DNA from: Pleomorphovibrio marinus
GTDB lineage: Bacteria > Bacteroidota > Bacteroidia > Cytophagales > Cyclobacteriaceae
Reading direction: 5' to 3'
Length of the DNA stretch: 64,000 nucleotides
Assembly: GCF_003347495.1 (NCBI RefSeq)
Contig: NZ_QCXY01000006.1
Coordinates: 294,715 to 358,714, forward strand
The translations under genes and the position numbers were made by a program. Shown here one piece after another: positions 55,221-64,000 of this stretch; the stretch's first letter is position 1, and each line of letters opens with the position of its first letter. Under the pieces are notes generated by a model. The model made no database searches and was not told where the DNA came from. It saw only the letters and a program-made list of their open reading frames with translations.

Positions 55221-56127
55221 AAAACATGTGTTTAGTTTTATTATAATTTAAATTCATTTCTGAAAAATTTTTAACTATTTGATTAAAAAAAATAGCCCAA
55301 CAGGTTATTAAATTATAAAACACTGATATTCAAATGTTTATGTATGTATTTTGGTCAGGCTTATTGGTTAATTTATCTGGAAAAGTTCATTACCTGAAGC
55401 ATAGATAAGTGGGGATTTAATTATCACTAGCAAAATAGTTGATTTTTTTCCGCAATTAATGTTAAAAAATAATATTCTAGAATAAATTATAATTAACAAA
55501 TAACTAAAAATAAGTGTAAAAAATAAATAATTGATAAAATTAAGTATTTTAAGTTTCTTAAAATTAAATAAATACGTATATTTTTAAGTATTCCTTAAAT
55601 AGATAATAAGTAATAAAATCACCTTAAAAAACACTTTATTAGTATCAAAATTTAATTTATTGGTTTAAATAAATTAGTTAATTTTAAGTATTTCACTTTT
55701 TTTCATTTTAATGGTATAATTTTAACCTTATAAAAAAAGGTACCCCAATGGAGTAAATCAGTTCAGAAAGAGGGTTGAAGGATACTTCCCCAACACCCTA
55801 CTCATCTGTTTATCTTTCTAAGCACCTTTCATAGACCATAACCTGTCCCGTATTTCGGGATAGCCTTCCCCAGCCTGTCCCAAACTTGTTTCGGGAGAAT
55901 CTCGCAATCTCCAAGCTATGGAGCATCCCAGTATGTGACGTGCTCGACATGCCTGACTGCCGTCCAGGAAGGCTCCATTTCAGCTGTCTTTTGACAAATG
56001 ATTTGAGGATCTACTATACATTTATTTTTTTGATTTTATTTAATTGAATAATATTGGGATTAAATAATCTTTTTACAAACAAAAATAACTAGTTTACGCA
56101 AATTACATAGTATTTAATCTGCTTTTA
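55221..56127. other. Long AT-rich divergent intergenic region
   Basis: About 900 bp between susC-like and sensor-kinase genes, extremely AT-rich at 55440-55740 with many TTAA steps. It holds dispersed-element copy 3 and must contain the susC-like promoter, which I could not pin down. No gene is supported. Confidence 0.6.
55801..55985 (-). repeat. Dispersed intergenic element, copy 3
   Basis: Read on the minus strand it has GACGGCAGTCAGGCATG, ATTGCGAGATTCTCCCGAA, AACAAGTTTGGGACAGGC and a closing GATAAACAGATGAG, the same blocks in the same order as copy 1. Here the closing ATG opens only a 15-codon frame, so no gene follows. Confidence 0.7.
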
Positions 56128-56158
56128 TTTGTATTTTAATATATATATTTTATATTTG
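56128..56158 (+). promoter_or_regulatory. Consensus Bacteroidota promoter of the sensor kinase gene
   Basis: TTTG (56128-56131), 19-nt spacer, TATATTTG (56151-56158): an exact match to TTTG-N19-TAnnTTTG. The transcript should start near 56165, about 22 nt before the ATG. Confidence 0.8.
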
Positions 56159-56186
56159 AAATACGGCATATTATTTTATCCATCCT

Positions 56187-59100
56187 ATGAGGAGAGACTT
56201 TGTAATCCTTTTTGGCCTGTATTTTATTTTTACTTTGCCCCTAAGGGCTCAACAAAGGGATTATGGTTTTAAGAATGTGACCATTCATGAGGGGCTGTCT
56301 CAAAACAGCGTGGTGGATATTGAGGAGGACCCTTTGGGGTTTATGTGGTTTGCCACCCAGGATGGCCTAAACCGTTATGATGGGAGGGAATTTTTAATTT
56401 TCCCGAAGTTTTTTGATGACATCACTACTGCGGAACATACCCAACTGGGAAAGATTGCTTCCTCTGCCGAGGAACTTTGGATGGTCAGTATAGGGGGTAA
56501 CTTAGAGGTGATGGACCTGCTCACCCAAACCAGCAGAAAAGTGGAAACCCTAGGGAAGCAGCAACTACCAGTTCCCAAGGTTAGTGAAGTTTTTTTTGAC
56601 AGGGTGGGAAACCTTTGGGTTGGCACCTTGGATGAGGGAATACTATTCAGGGACGCAAATACCAATGAGGTTAGGCAAATTAAGGATACAGGAGAGTTTG
56701 CGGTTTCCAACAACCAAGTCCGAAGCATTTTTGAAGACAGCCATGGTCACATTTGGGTGTTGACAAAATCTGGTCTTGACCGAATAGTAGGCGGCGAAAT
56801 AACCCACTACTTAAAGGGCATCAATACCCACGTTATCACCGAGGACGGAGATGGCAATTTATGGGTGGGTACACTAAGCAGTGGTTTGTATGTAAAAAGT
56901 TCAGGATCCGATCACTTTCATCCCTTTAGGGGTTTCAAGGACATCTCCATTCCCGATGACCTGATCGTTGAGGCCATACATGCTGATCAGGAGGATAATG
57001 TATGGGTGGGTACCTATGGGAAAGGCCTGTACATTCTTCAATTAAAGGACTCCACCCAGGTAAATTTGCTACCGGATATCAGAAACCCCTTTTCCATCGG
57101 GTTCCAGGATATTTTGTCCATCCACCAGGACAGCAAAGGAGGGATATGGATCGGTACCGATGGGGGAGGGGTGAGTTATTATGAAAAGCAGTTCAATAAT
57201 TTTAGAAGGGTCACCAATCAGAACGTTTCCAAAAATATCTCCATAGAACAGATCCGTTCCATCTCCACAGACCTTGACGGACAAGTATGGATAGGGACCT
57301 CGGGTCAGGGTTTGACGCTTTACCAGCCCTCCACCCGTGAATTTGAAACTATTCATTTTCCTTCCCTTCATTCCAATATAGGCAATCCTGACAGGGTAGT
57401 CTCTTTGTTGTCCGATATGGAAGGGGACCTGTGGGTAGGGACTCAGGACAATGGTTTGATCGTCAGGGACAGGCATACGCATCAAATCGAAAAGTGGTTT
57501 TCCTCCGAGGCCAAGGTGGAGTCCGAGCGCATACCGGACAACACTATATGGTGCATGTTGGAAAGTGAGTCCGGACAGTTATGGGTAGGTACTAGGAATT
57601 CCGGCTTGCTTTTAATGGATAAGGAAAAGGGATTAGTGGGTTCCTACTTAGTCTCGCCCGATAAAAGGCATATCCCGGATGAAAATAGTGTGCGGAGTAT
57701 CGTGCAAGTCAACGACAGCACACTTGCCGTGGGTTTTGAGAAGGTGCACGGCGTCCAATTGCTAAACCTTTCTACTGGTGAATTTAAACCTGTACACTGT
57801 GCCCCTCTTGACTGGATTCTTCAAAATGAAACAGGGATCAAAAACCTGTATTTCCAGGATGGCTGGCTATGGATAGGCACTGCAGGAAAAGGGTTGGTCA
57901 TTGTACACTTGGAGCTAGCCACCGCGATTACCGTAGACGAAAAAAACGGGCTTCCCAACAACATGATCTATGGCCTTTTGCCTGAAAATGACAGTACCCT
58001 TTGGGCAAGTAGCAACCGGGGGCTTTTTAGGATCAACTATACATTAAAGGAAAACGACATTACCTTGGATCAAATTTCGTCGTTTTCCATTGCCGATGGA
58101 TTGCAAAGCACCGAGTTCAACACCGGTGCATTTCACAAATCCAGGGATGGCATTATGTATTTTGGGGGAATTAGTGGGTTGAATTATTTCGATCCGGAAA
58201 AACTGGTGTTTTCCGATAATTCCTTCAAGGTGGTGCTAACGGGGGCAATGGTGGGGAACAGTCCCCTTGAAAGTGACACACTGATCACTTATAAAAATCA
58301 CCTAAAGCTCAGGTATTTCGAAAATTCCCTCTCCTTTGACTATACCGTCCTGGATTATGTTTCCCCAGAGAAAAGACGGTTCTTTTATCAACTGGAGGGG
58401 TATGATGAAGATTGGGTGGATGCCGGAAACAGAAATTATACGGCCTATACCAACCTCTCACCCGGGGATTACCGGTTTAGGGTAAAATCTTCCAACAACC
58501 CAGCAGAGGATGCACCTGTTACTACTTTGGGTATTTCCATCGCCTTTCCTTTTTGGTTGGAATGGTGGTTTTTGGTTGCAGCTGTCCTCTTGTTGGCTCT
58601 CGCCGTTTATGGAATATATAAGTATAGGATCAACCAACTCCTTTATATTCAACAGGTTAAAAATAACATATCTGCCGATCTCCATGACGAAATAGGCTCC
58701 AGGCTTACCAATATCCAACTATTGTCAGTTATCTCTAAAAACAACCTAAACGGAAAGGAACCCAGGACATACCTTGAAAAAATAGAGAGTGAAGTGCTGT
58801 CATCCGCTGAGGCATTGGATGAAATCGTTTGGAACATCAAAATTACAGATGAAGACCTCCAGGATATCGTGGCCCGAATGAGGCGCTATGCCAGTGATTT
58901 GCTGGAAAATGACGATACCCTTTACACCATGAATGTTGCTTCCGATTTTTCGAACAAAAAAATGTCCATGCAAAAGCGCAGGGAGTTGTTTTTGATTTTC
59001 AAGGAGTTGTTGAACAACGTCCGCAAGCATGCCAGGGCCAAAAATGTAAATATCCTTGTAAAAGCTCAAAATCATGGCCTGGAGTTGACCGTGGAAGATG

Positions 59101-59297
59101 ACGGAATAGGTTTCGACCCCGCTGAGGGTACAAACAGGAATGGGTTGAAAAACATAAAGTACAGGTTGGAAAAGTGGAATGGGGAAATGCATTTGCAAAG
59201 CCAAATAAACCAAGGGACAAACATACGGGTTTGGGTGCCATTTGGTAAAACCAGCTTCAGGCAACTTTTCACCCTTGAAAAGCTCCGCTTGTTCTAA
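56187..59297 (+). CDS. Propeller-type sensor histidine kinase (HisKA_3)
   Basis: 1036 residues. A signal peptide (LPLRAQ) leads to a periplasmic sensor of repeated two-component propeller blades (NLWVGTLDEGI, VWVGTYGKGLY, IWIGTDGGGVSYY, LWVGTQDNGL and others) and a Y_Y_Y domain (LEGYDEDWVDAGNRNYTAYTNLSPGDYRFRVKSSNN). One helix near 790-812 crosses the membrane. The cytoplasmic part has NNISADLHDEIGSRLTNIQ with His833 and a HATPase domain (DDGIGFDP, NGLKNIKYRLEKW). It should phosphorylate the LuxR-type regulator downstream. It lacks the AraC domain of the fused hybrid sensors. Confidence 0.94.
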   Translation: MRRDFVILFGLYFIFTLPLRAQQRDYGFKNVTIHEGLSQNSVVDIEEDPLGFMWFATQDGLNRYDGREFLIFPKFFDDITTAEHTQLGKIASSAEELWMVSIGGNLEVMDLLTQTSRKVETLGKQQLPVPKVSEVFFDRVGNLWVGTLDEGILFRDANTNEVRQIKDTGEFAVSNNQVRSIFEDSHGHIWVLTKSGLDRIVGGEITHYLKGINTHVITEDGDGNLWVGTLSSGLYVKSSGSDHFHPFRGFKDISIPDDLIVEAIHADQEDNVWVGTYGKGLYILQLKDSTQVNLLPDIRNPFSIGFQDILSIHQDSKGGIWIGTDGGGVSYYEKQFNNFRRVTNQNVSKNISIEQIRSISTDLDGQVWIGTSGQGLTLYQPSTREFETIHFPSLHSNIGNPDRVVSLLSDMEGDLWVGTQDNGLIVRDRHTHQIEKWFSSEAKVESERIPDNTIWCMLESESGQLWVGTRNSGLLLMDKEKGLVGSYLVSPDKRHIPDENSVRSIVQVNDSTLAVGFEKVHGVQLLNLSTGEFKPVHCAPLDWILQNETGIKNLYFQDGWLWIGTAGKGLVIVHLELATAITVDEKNGLPNNMIYGLLPENDSTLWASSNRGLFRINYTLKENDITLDQISSFSIADGLQSTEFNTGAFHKSRDGIMYFGGISGLNYFDPEKLVFSDNSFKVVLTGAMVGNSPLESDTLITYKNHLKLRYFENSLSFDYTVLDYVSPEKRRFFYQLEGYDEDWVDAGNRNYTAYTNLSPGDYRFRVKSSNNPAEDAPVTTLGISIAFPFWLEWWFLVAAVLLLALAVYGIYKYRINQLLYIQQVKNNISADLHDEIGSRLTNIQLLSVISKNNLNGKEPRTYLEKIESEVLSSAEALDEIVWNIKITDEDLQDIVARMRRYASDLLENDDTLYTMNVASDFSNKKMSMQKRRELFLIFKELLNNVRKHARAKNVNILVKAQNHGLELTVEDDGIGFDPAEGTNRNGLKNIKYRLEKWNGEMHLQSQINQGTNIRVWVPFGKTSFRQLFTLEKLRLF

Positions 59298-59309
59298 ATC
59301 AAAAACTCA

Positions 59310-59353
59310 CCCTAAAAGGGGATTGAATGTCTGGATAAACTTCTCTAATTTTA
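59310..59353 (+). promoter_or_regulatory. Palindromic operator and promoter in front of the response regulator
   Basis: CCCTAAAAGGGG (59310-59321), directly followed by ATTG (59322-59325), a 20-nt spacer, and TAATTTTA (59346-59353) as -7 element. The same arrangement with the same distances lies at 60525-60568. Confidence 0.6.
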
Positions 59354-59356
59354 GCT

Positions 59357-60001
59357 ATGTCAATTCGGTTGGTAATATTCGAGGACAATGAAACACTAAG
59401 GAACTCACTGGTTACCTTGTTGGGAAGTAGTGCGGATTACGAAGTCATAGGTGCCCACGGGGATGTTCTGGATGTGGAGAAGGTTATGCAATCCACCCGA
59501 CCGGATGTGGTTATTTTGGACATAGACATGCCAAAACTTGATGGGATATCGGCCATCCCACTGATTAAACTTATAGTACCAGAAATATCTGTGGTGATGT
59601 ACACGCAATTTGAGGACGATGACAGGTTATTTAAGAGCCTTTGTGCTGGTGCCGACGGGTATGTCTTGAAAAAAAACTCTCCCTTGAAGCTATTTGAGGC
59701 CATAGCCGAGGTACACAAGGGAGGTATGCCCATGTCCCCGGCAATAGCACAAAAAGTGCTTAACTCTTTTAGGGATAAGCCGAAGCCCAAGCATAAGGAT
59801 TATTTGCTGACTATCAGGGAAATAGAGGTGCTGCAGTTATTGATTAAAGGCTATACCGTAAAATACATAGCCGCGGAATTACAAATCGCTTATGAAACCT
59901 GTCGGTCCCATCTCAGAAATATTTATAAGAAACTACACGTGCAGTGCGGAAAGGAAGCCATCGCAAAGGTGTTGGAGGAGCAGATAAAACTCATTAGGTA
60001 A
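59357..60001 (+). CDS. NarL/FixJ-family response regulator
   Basis: 214 residues. Receiver domain with acceptor Asp55 (VVILDIDMPKLDG) and conserved KK (VLKKNSPLKLFEAI), then a LuxR-type helix-turn-helix (LTIREIEVLQLLIKGYTVKYIAAELQIAYETCRSHLRNIYKKLHV). It is the partner of the sensor kinase 59 bp upstream. A palindrome in its own leader, repeated in front of the next secreted-protein gene, is its likely binding site. Confidence 0.95.
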   Translation: MSIRLVIFEDNETLRNSLVTLLGSSADYEVIGAHGDVLDVEKVMQSTRPDVVILDIDMPKLDGISAIPLIKLIVPEISVVMYTQFEDDDRLFKSLCAGADGYVLKKNSPLKLFEAIAEVHKGGMPMSPAIAQKVLNSFRDKPKPKHKDYLLTIREIEVLQLLIKGYTVKYIAAELQIAYETCRSHLRNIYKKLHVQCGKEAIAKVLEEQIKLIR

Positions 60002-60002
60002 T

Positions 60003-60020
60003 ATCCCCCTAAAAGGGGAT
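60003..60020. promoter_or_regulatory. Further copy of the CCCTAAAAGGGG palindrome
   Basis: ATCCCCCTAAAAGGGGAT begins 2 bp after the response-regulator stop. It is a nearly perfect palindrome. A -7-like TAATTTTA follows at 60033, closer than at the other sites. Confidence 0.5.
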
Positions 60021-60054
60021 TTACAGAGAGTATAATTTTAATTTTATTGAAAAA

Positions 60055-60276
60055 CTAGATCCTCAGCCGCATTATTTCCCAGCTTTTCGTCATGGGCTTT
60101 TTATAGACCATCATCGGCCGAGCGGGCTTTTTGGTACCGGCAGGATCTAGGAGTGAGTATCCTTTCCATCCATTCCAGATAACCGCCCTGGCAGCTGCCG
60201 GCGAATATTTTTCGATCGTCAACGTAAGTGCCAAAAAATGGAAGTCTTTTCGTTGATGGGAAGCCTCTATAGACAA
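60055..60276 (-). other. Unexplained open frame, probably a fragment
   Basis: 73 codons from a TTG, no ATG: EASHQRKDFHFLALTLTIEKY, ARAVIWNGWKGYSLLDPAG, RPMMVYKKPMTKSWEIMRLRI. GC content is coding-like and higher than the flanks. I recognise no family. It may be the 3' remnant of a lost gene. Confidence 0.25.
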
Positions 60277-60281
60277 TGGCT

Positions 60282-60359
60282 CCAGTCTTCAGACTTGGGC
60301 CTATAAGGATTGCTATCTCCCGCCTGCCATTTTCATTTTCACATCAGTTTGAAGACTGG
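60282..60359. repeat. Long-loop inverted repeat
   Basis: CCAGTCTTCAGACT (60282-60295) and AGTTTGAAGACTGG (60346-60359) pair at 13 of 14 positions with a 50-nt loop, followed by GTTTT. It could be a terminator, a small RNA or the end of a lost element. Confidence 0.45.
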
Positions 60360-60388
60360 GTTTTATCATTTGAATTCCTTTCACTATA

Positions 60389-60408
60389 TATCCCCCTTAA
60401 AGGGGATA
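60389..60408. promoter_or_regulatory. Further copy of the CCCTWAAAGGGG palindrome
   Basis: TATCCCCCTTAAAGGGGATA is nearly perfectly palindromic. No promoter box lies at the distance seen at the other two sites, on either strand. Confidence 0.5.
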
Positions 60409-60524
60409 AAAATAACATGATGATCTCCTGCTTTTTTAACCTCTATGCTTCCTGGATTACTGAAACGGGTATTTTGTGAAACATAATTTTATTTTTTATC
60501 CAGGAATCAAACACAATCTTATCC

Positions 60525-60568
60525 CCCTAAAAGGTGATTGCGCCCCTTTTTTATTAGCCATATCTTTC
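60525..60568 (+). promoter_or_regulatory. Operator and promoter in front of the beta-helix gene
   Basis: CCCTAAAAGGTG (60525-60536), then ATTG (60537-60540), a 20-nt spacer and TATCTTTC (60561-60568). Spacing equals that in front of the response-regulator gene. The start codon follows 63 nt later. Confidence 0.6.
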
Positions 60569-60631
60569 ACTGCTAAATTTAGGGCTATCAATTTGATCGG
60601 CCTTCAAGAACCTCTTTTAACTCTTATTTCA

Positions 60632-63600
60632 ATGCGTATGAAAACTGTTTACAACAACTCCCAACTGATAGCGGGCAGATCCATATTTTTTACTGTCCTA
60701 ATGTTTATGAGCTTTTTTGCGTATGCCCAGAACACTTACATCGTCAACAGTACGGCAGATGATGGTAGCACGGGTACCTTAAGATGGGCCATCAATCAAG
60801 CCAATACTTCTGCATTGAATGATAATATTAATTTCAGTATACCTGGAACTGGGCCACATACTATTCTACTGGTAAGTTCTTTGCCAACAATAATAAATCC
60901 TGTACAACTTGATGGAAGTACGCAAGCAGGATATACTACTGGAAGCCCTTCCATAATGATTGATGGAAATGATGTTGCGGTTTATGGCTTCAGATTTTCC
61001 GGATCGTCTTCAGGAAGTGTTGTCAAAGGGTTGGGGATGGTGGGGTTTTCTTCCAACAGTGCTATTGCAATTTGGGCGGAATCTACCGGGAACCATGTTA
61101 TTCAGGGTAACTTAATCGGTCTCACACAAGACGGACTCGCTGCAAAGAACAACAGGTTTGGGATTATTTTGGACAATAGCCCTGGGAACCAGATTGGAGG
61201 GAAAGCTGTGAGTGAAAGAAACTACATTGCAGGCAATACTGCGACTGGTCTGCAGATAAATGGCGAAACTTCTTCTTCTAATGTAGTCGAAGGAAATTTT
61301 TTTGGGGTAAATAAAAATGGTACTGCGGCAGTTAATAATGGCAATAACATAGCCATAGGCAATGCTCCTAACAATCTTATAGGAGGTACTGATCAAAATT
61401 CCCGAAACATCATATCAGGGGCAATATCAGGTAATGTTGGTATTGGTATACATATTTTAGGAGCTGCGTCAATAGGCAATAGCGTTTTGGGGAACTATAT
61501 AGGGACAGATGTATCAGGTAATTTAGCTATCCGAAATGGTTTTGCCGGCATAAGGATCTCTGGCGGGGCCTCCGGAAACTTTATCGGATCGCCTTCTGCT
61601 GGTAATATAATCTCTGGAAACTATGATCCTAATTTTAATTCATCTGCAGGTATAGGTATTGAAATCAGCGGTTCAGGATCAGATAATAACATAATTAAGG
61701 GCAATAGGGCAGGTACTAATGCTGCTGGAACTGCTGCATTGCCAAATCGTGCTGGAATCGATTTACAGGCCGGACCCAATGGGACCATTGTTGGGGGAAG
61801 TAGTACTGGTGAAGGGAACTTACTTTCAGGTAACTTGAACAATGGGATTGAAATTGGGAACGCTACGTCAGAAGACCCTAACAGTTCAAATGGCAATGTA
61901 ATTTTAGGGAATTTGATTGGTACCAATGCCGATGGCACAGGGGCAATTCCAAATTTAAGAGGAATAGTTTTTATTAATTCGCAAAACAATATAGTAGGAG
62001 GTTCTGGGAATAATAGCAGGAACATTATTTCCGGTAATTCAAGCGATGGAATACTGATGACGGAAGGTGTTAACAATGACATTAAAAACAATTATGTAGG
62101 GTTATCGATCGATGGTAATTTATTGGCAAACGGGAGCAACGGAATCTGGATTTCCTCAGGAAGTGGAAGCAATACAATAGGAGGTCTATCAATTGAGGAA
62201 AAGAATGTTATATCTGGGAATACCTCAAGCGGTATCTTAATTGATGAATCCAGTAATAATGGGGTTACCGGGAATTTTATTGGAACAAATATATTGGGGA
62301 CTGCAGCCATACCCAATGGAGGCTCAGGTATCAGTGTATCAGGACAGTCTGCCACAGGTAACATTATAGGCGGAGATACCGAAGGGGAAAGAAATGTGAT
62401 TTCTGGAAACACGGGTAACGGTATAAGTATTACATCAGGTGCTTCAAATAATCAGGTAAAAGGGAATATTGTAGGATTGAACCTAGATGGTACAGCAGCA
62501 ATACCAAATCAATCTGGTATTTTTATTCAGTCGGCAACGGAAAATTCTTTTGAGGCTAACGTGATTTCTGGGAATACGAATTTTGGAGTCACATTATTCT
62601 CAAATGCCAATAGTAATGTTTTTAATAATAATTTGATTGGAACCAATAAGGATGGCAATGCAGCCATTGCTAACCTTAGGGGATTCAATATTTTCGAATC
62701 CAGTAATAACGAAATAGGAGGTTATTTAGGCATAAGAAATATCATTTCCGGAAATACGCAGGATGGGATCCTTATCAATAATGCAAGTAATAATAAGATA
62801 AGCAATAACTTTATTGGTTTAGATAATGGAGGAGCTAAACTTGCCAATGGAGGTTCTGGCATCAGTATATCGGGACAATCCGCCACGGGGAATTTGATAG
62901 GTGGGGATAGCGAGGGGGAAAGAAACGTGATTTCCGGAAATACTTCAAGAGGGATTACACTTTTATCCGGGGCAAACGGTAATACCGTTGCAGGGAATTA
63001 CTTAGGTACAAATCCTGAAGGCACGGCAGGAATACCTAATTCAATAGGGATCAACTTAGCCAGCAGTAACTCCAATACCATTGTTGGAAACCTTATTTCA
63101 GGCAATACCGATCAAGGGATTTATTTGGTAAATTCTGACGCTAATTCCTTTTATAGCAATCTTATCGGAACCCAGGCTGACGGAATCTCTCCAATGCCCA
63201 ATAGTCTAGGTATGGCTATATTTAATAGCAGTGATAATAACAATATAGGGGGATTGGCTTCAGGGGAAGCTAATACTGTAGCGTTTAATACAAATAGAGG
63301 GATATGGATTGATGCAGTGCCTTTTTTGTCTAATAATAATCCTCCTATCAATAACAGGATATCTGGTAACAATATTTTTGACAATACAAATCTAGGTATA
63401 GTTTTAGGTGAAAATGGACCTACCCCCAATGACCCTGAGGATGCGGACACCGGCCCAAACAAGTTACAGAATTTTCCCGAAATACAGGGCAATGCCAGTT
63501 TTGACGGGTCGAATATATCCCTGAGGTATTTCGTGCCTTCCGCTCCTGCCAACTCCGCCTACCCCATACAGGTGGAATTTTTCATTGACGACGGCAACAG

Positions 63601-64000
63601 GCAGGGCAAGGAATTTTTGTATGTGGACAGCTTTACTGAAGAGGATTATGACCTATCCGAACCCAAGTTCATAAACTTTGCCCTGCCGGCGGGCAGTACT
63701 TTTGCTGTGGGGGCCGCCGTATTGGGCACGGCCACTGATGCCGATGGCAATACCTCAGAGTTTGGTGCTTCGGTAGCCGTGGAGGAGGCAGTCAATTATA
63801 TATTGACGGTAGATACTGTCGGATTAGGAACTGTCTTGGCCAATCCGGCCTTAGAGGCCTATCCCGCAGGTACCCCAGTGGAGCTTACTGCAGCTCCCGC
63901 CGAAGGTTGGCAATTCTCACAATGGGTAGATGCAGAAGGTTTAATTCTGGGCACTGACCCCATCCTTCAATTCACTATGAACAGTGATGTATTTGTAAGA
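60632..64000 (+). CDS. Large secreted parallel beta-helix repeat protein, 3' end beyond window
   Basis: The frame is open from ATG 60632 (or 60638) to the right edge, 1123 codons so far. A signal peptide (FMSFFAYAQ) is followed by TYIVNSTADDGSTGTLRWAINQAN, an opening typical of CSLREA-like beta-helix proteins. The helix region (to about residue 940) repeats a unit of the form N-IGG---RN-ISGN---GI-I----NN-V-GN-IGTN--GT-A-PN. After a linker domain, the last part visible (YILTVDTVGLGTVLANP, GWQFSQWVDAEG) is a bacterial InlB-type B-repeat. Such proteins are usually T9SS-exported; the sorting domain would lie outside the window. A palindromic operator precedes it. Confidence 0.9.
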   Translation, partial: MRMKTVYNNSQLIAGRSIFFTVLMFMSFFAYAQNTYIVNSTADDGSTGTLRWAINQANTSALNDNINFSIPGTGPHTILLVSSLPTIINPVQLDGSTQAGYTTGSPSIMIDGNDVAVYGFRFSGSSSGSVVKGLGMVGFSSNSAIAIWAESTGNHVIQGNLIGLTQDGLAAKNNRFGIILDNSPGNQIGGKAVSERNYIAGNTATGLQINGETSSSNVVEGNFFGVNKNGTAAVNNGNNIAIGNAPNNLIGGTDQNSRNIISGAISGNVGIGIHILGAASIGNSVLGNYIGTDVSGNLAIRNGFAGIRISGGASGNFIGSPSAGNIISGNYDPNFNSSAGIGIEISGSGSDNNIIKGNRAGTNAAGTAALPNRAGIDLQAGPNGTIVGGSSTGEGNLLSGNLNNGIEIGNATSEDPNSSNGNVILGNLIGTNADGTGAIPNLRGIVFINSQNNIVGGSGNNSRNIISGNSSDGILMTEGVNNDIKNNYVGLSIDGNLLANGSNGIWISSGSGSNTIGGLSIEEKNVISGNTSSGILIDESSNNGVTGNFIGTNILGTAAIPNGGSGISVSGQSATGNIIGGDTEGERNVISGNTGNGISITSGASNNQVKGNIVGLNLDGTAAIPNQSGIFIQSATENSFEANVISGNTNFGVTLFSNANSNVFNNNLIGTNKDGNAAIANLRGFNIFESSNNEIGGYLGIRNIISGNTQDGILINNASNNKISNNFIGLDNGGAKLANGGSGISISGQSATGNLIGGDSEGERNVISGNTSRGITLLSGANGNTVAGNYLGTNPEGTAGIPNSIGINLASSNSNTIVGNLISGNTDQGIYLVNSDANSFYSNLIGTQADGISPMPNSLGMAIFNSSDNNNIGGLASGEANTVAFNTNRGIWIDAVPFLSNNNPPINNRISGNNIFDNTNLGIVLGENGPTPNDPEDADTGPNKLQNFPEIQGNASFDGSNISLRYFVPSAPANSAYPIQVEFFIDDGNRQGKEFLYVDSFTEEDYDLSEPKFINFALPAGSTFAVGAAVLGTATDADGNTSEFGASVAVEEAVNYILTVDTVGLGTVLANPALEAYPAGTPVELTAAPAEGWQFSQWVDAEGLILGTDPILQFTMNSDVFVR

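Noticed and set aside
60750..63400. Regular repeats in the beta-helix gene taken as DNA repeats or CRISPR
   Set aside because: They keep one open frame and give the periodic protein unit of a beta-helix.
1..64000. Integrated prophage, transposon or conjugative element
   Set aside because: No transposase, integrase, relaxase or phage structural gene was found; only small repeats and decayed fragments.

Overview
The window comes from a Bacteroidota chromosome, most likely a marine or soil member of the Cytophagales close to Cyclobacteriaceae. The reasons are the SusC/SusD/SusE-type outer-membrane glycan proteins, a type IX secretion sorting domain on a GH13 enzyme, many lipoproteins, promoters that fit the Bacteroidota TTTG / TAnnTTTG pattern, DUF6443-type RHS proteins and a propeller-type sensor kinase. 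The genus is an inference. I saw no rRNA, tRNA, CRISPR array, transposase or integrase.

Layout. 1-6.1 kb: the end of a starch/maltose locus (SusE/F-like tail, a T9SS-sorted GH13, a GH13 lipoprotein), then a convergent sialidase-like lipoprotein. 6.5-15.2 kb: two large RHS/YD-repeat proteins; the second has a low-GC variable C-terminus followed by two small genes that look like immunity candidates (polymorphic-toxin layout). 15.2-16.7 kb: decayed DNA (diverged repeats, an AraC remnant) and a ParDE module whose antitoxin is frameshifted. 16.8-24.7 kb: DUF819 transporter, small 2Fe-2S protein, large hybrid histidine kinase, outer-membrane protein, cupin. 24.9-26.6 kb (minus strand): the most interesting locus. 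A 32-residue peptide gene ending in a C-terminal cysteine is followed by a hairpin/attenuator, a probable class I isoprenoid-synthase-fold protein and a Ste14-like isoprenylcysteine carboxyl methyltransferase. 26.7-34.6 kb: proline synthesis (proBA), sodium:amino-acid symporter, glycerate kinase, MazEF, class II aldolase, a solute-binding-like protein. 34.6-36.9 kb: a decayed, repeat-bounded segment with a slipped-repeat lipoprotein pseudogene and an outer-membrane barrel. 37-49 kb: M19 dipeptidase, D-aminoacylase, hemerythrin, ThuA/HPP pair, WYL regulator/DinB pair, class IV aminotransferase, cytochrome c/SCO/HemJ operon, MeaB operon. 49.7-60 kb: a SusC/SusD-like/lipoprotein operon divergent from a propeller sensor kinase and its LuxR-type response regulator. 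60.6-64 kb: the start of a secreted beta-helix protein that runs off the window.

How genes work together. The peptide / isoprenoid enzyme / ICMT trio looks like a compact route to a C-terminally prenylated and methyl-esterified peptide, in analogy with fungal a-factor; this is inference, but the substrate terminus, gene order, translational coupling and attenuator all agree. A palindromic CCCTAAAAGGGG motif lies at identical distance from matching promoter elements in front of both the response regulator (59.3 kb) and the beta-helix gene (60.5 kb), which suggests the regulator controls itself and that protein. A dispersed element of 110-190 bp occurs three times and in two cases runs directly into a start codon.
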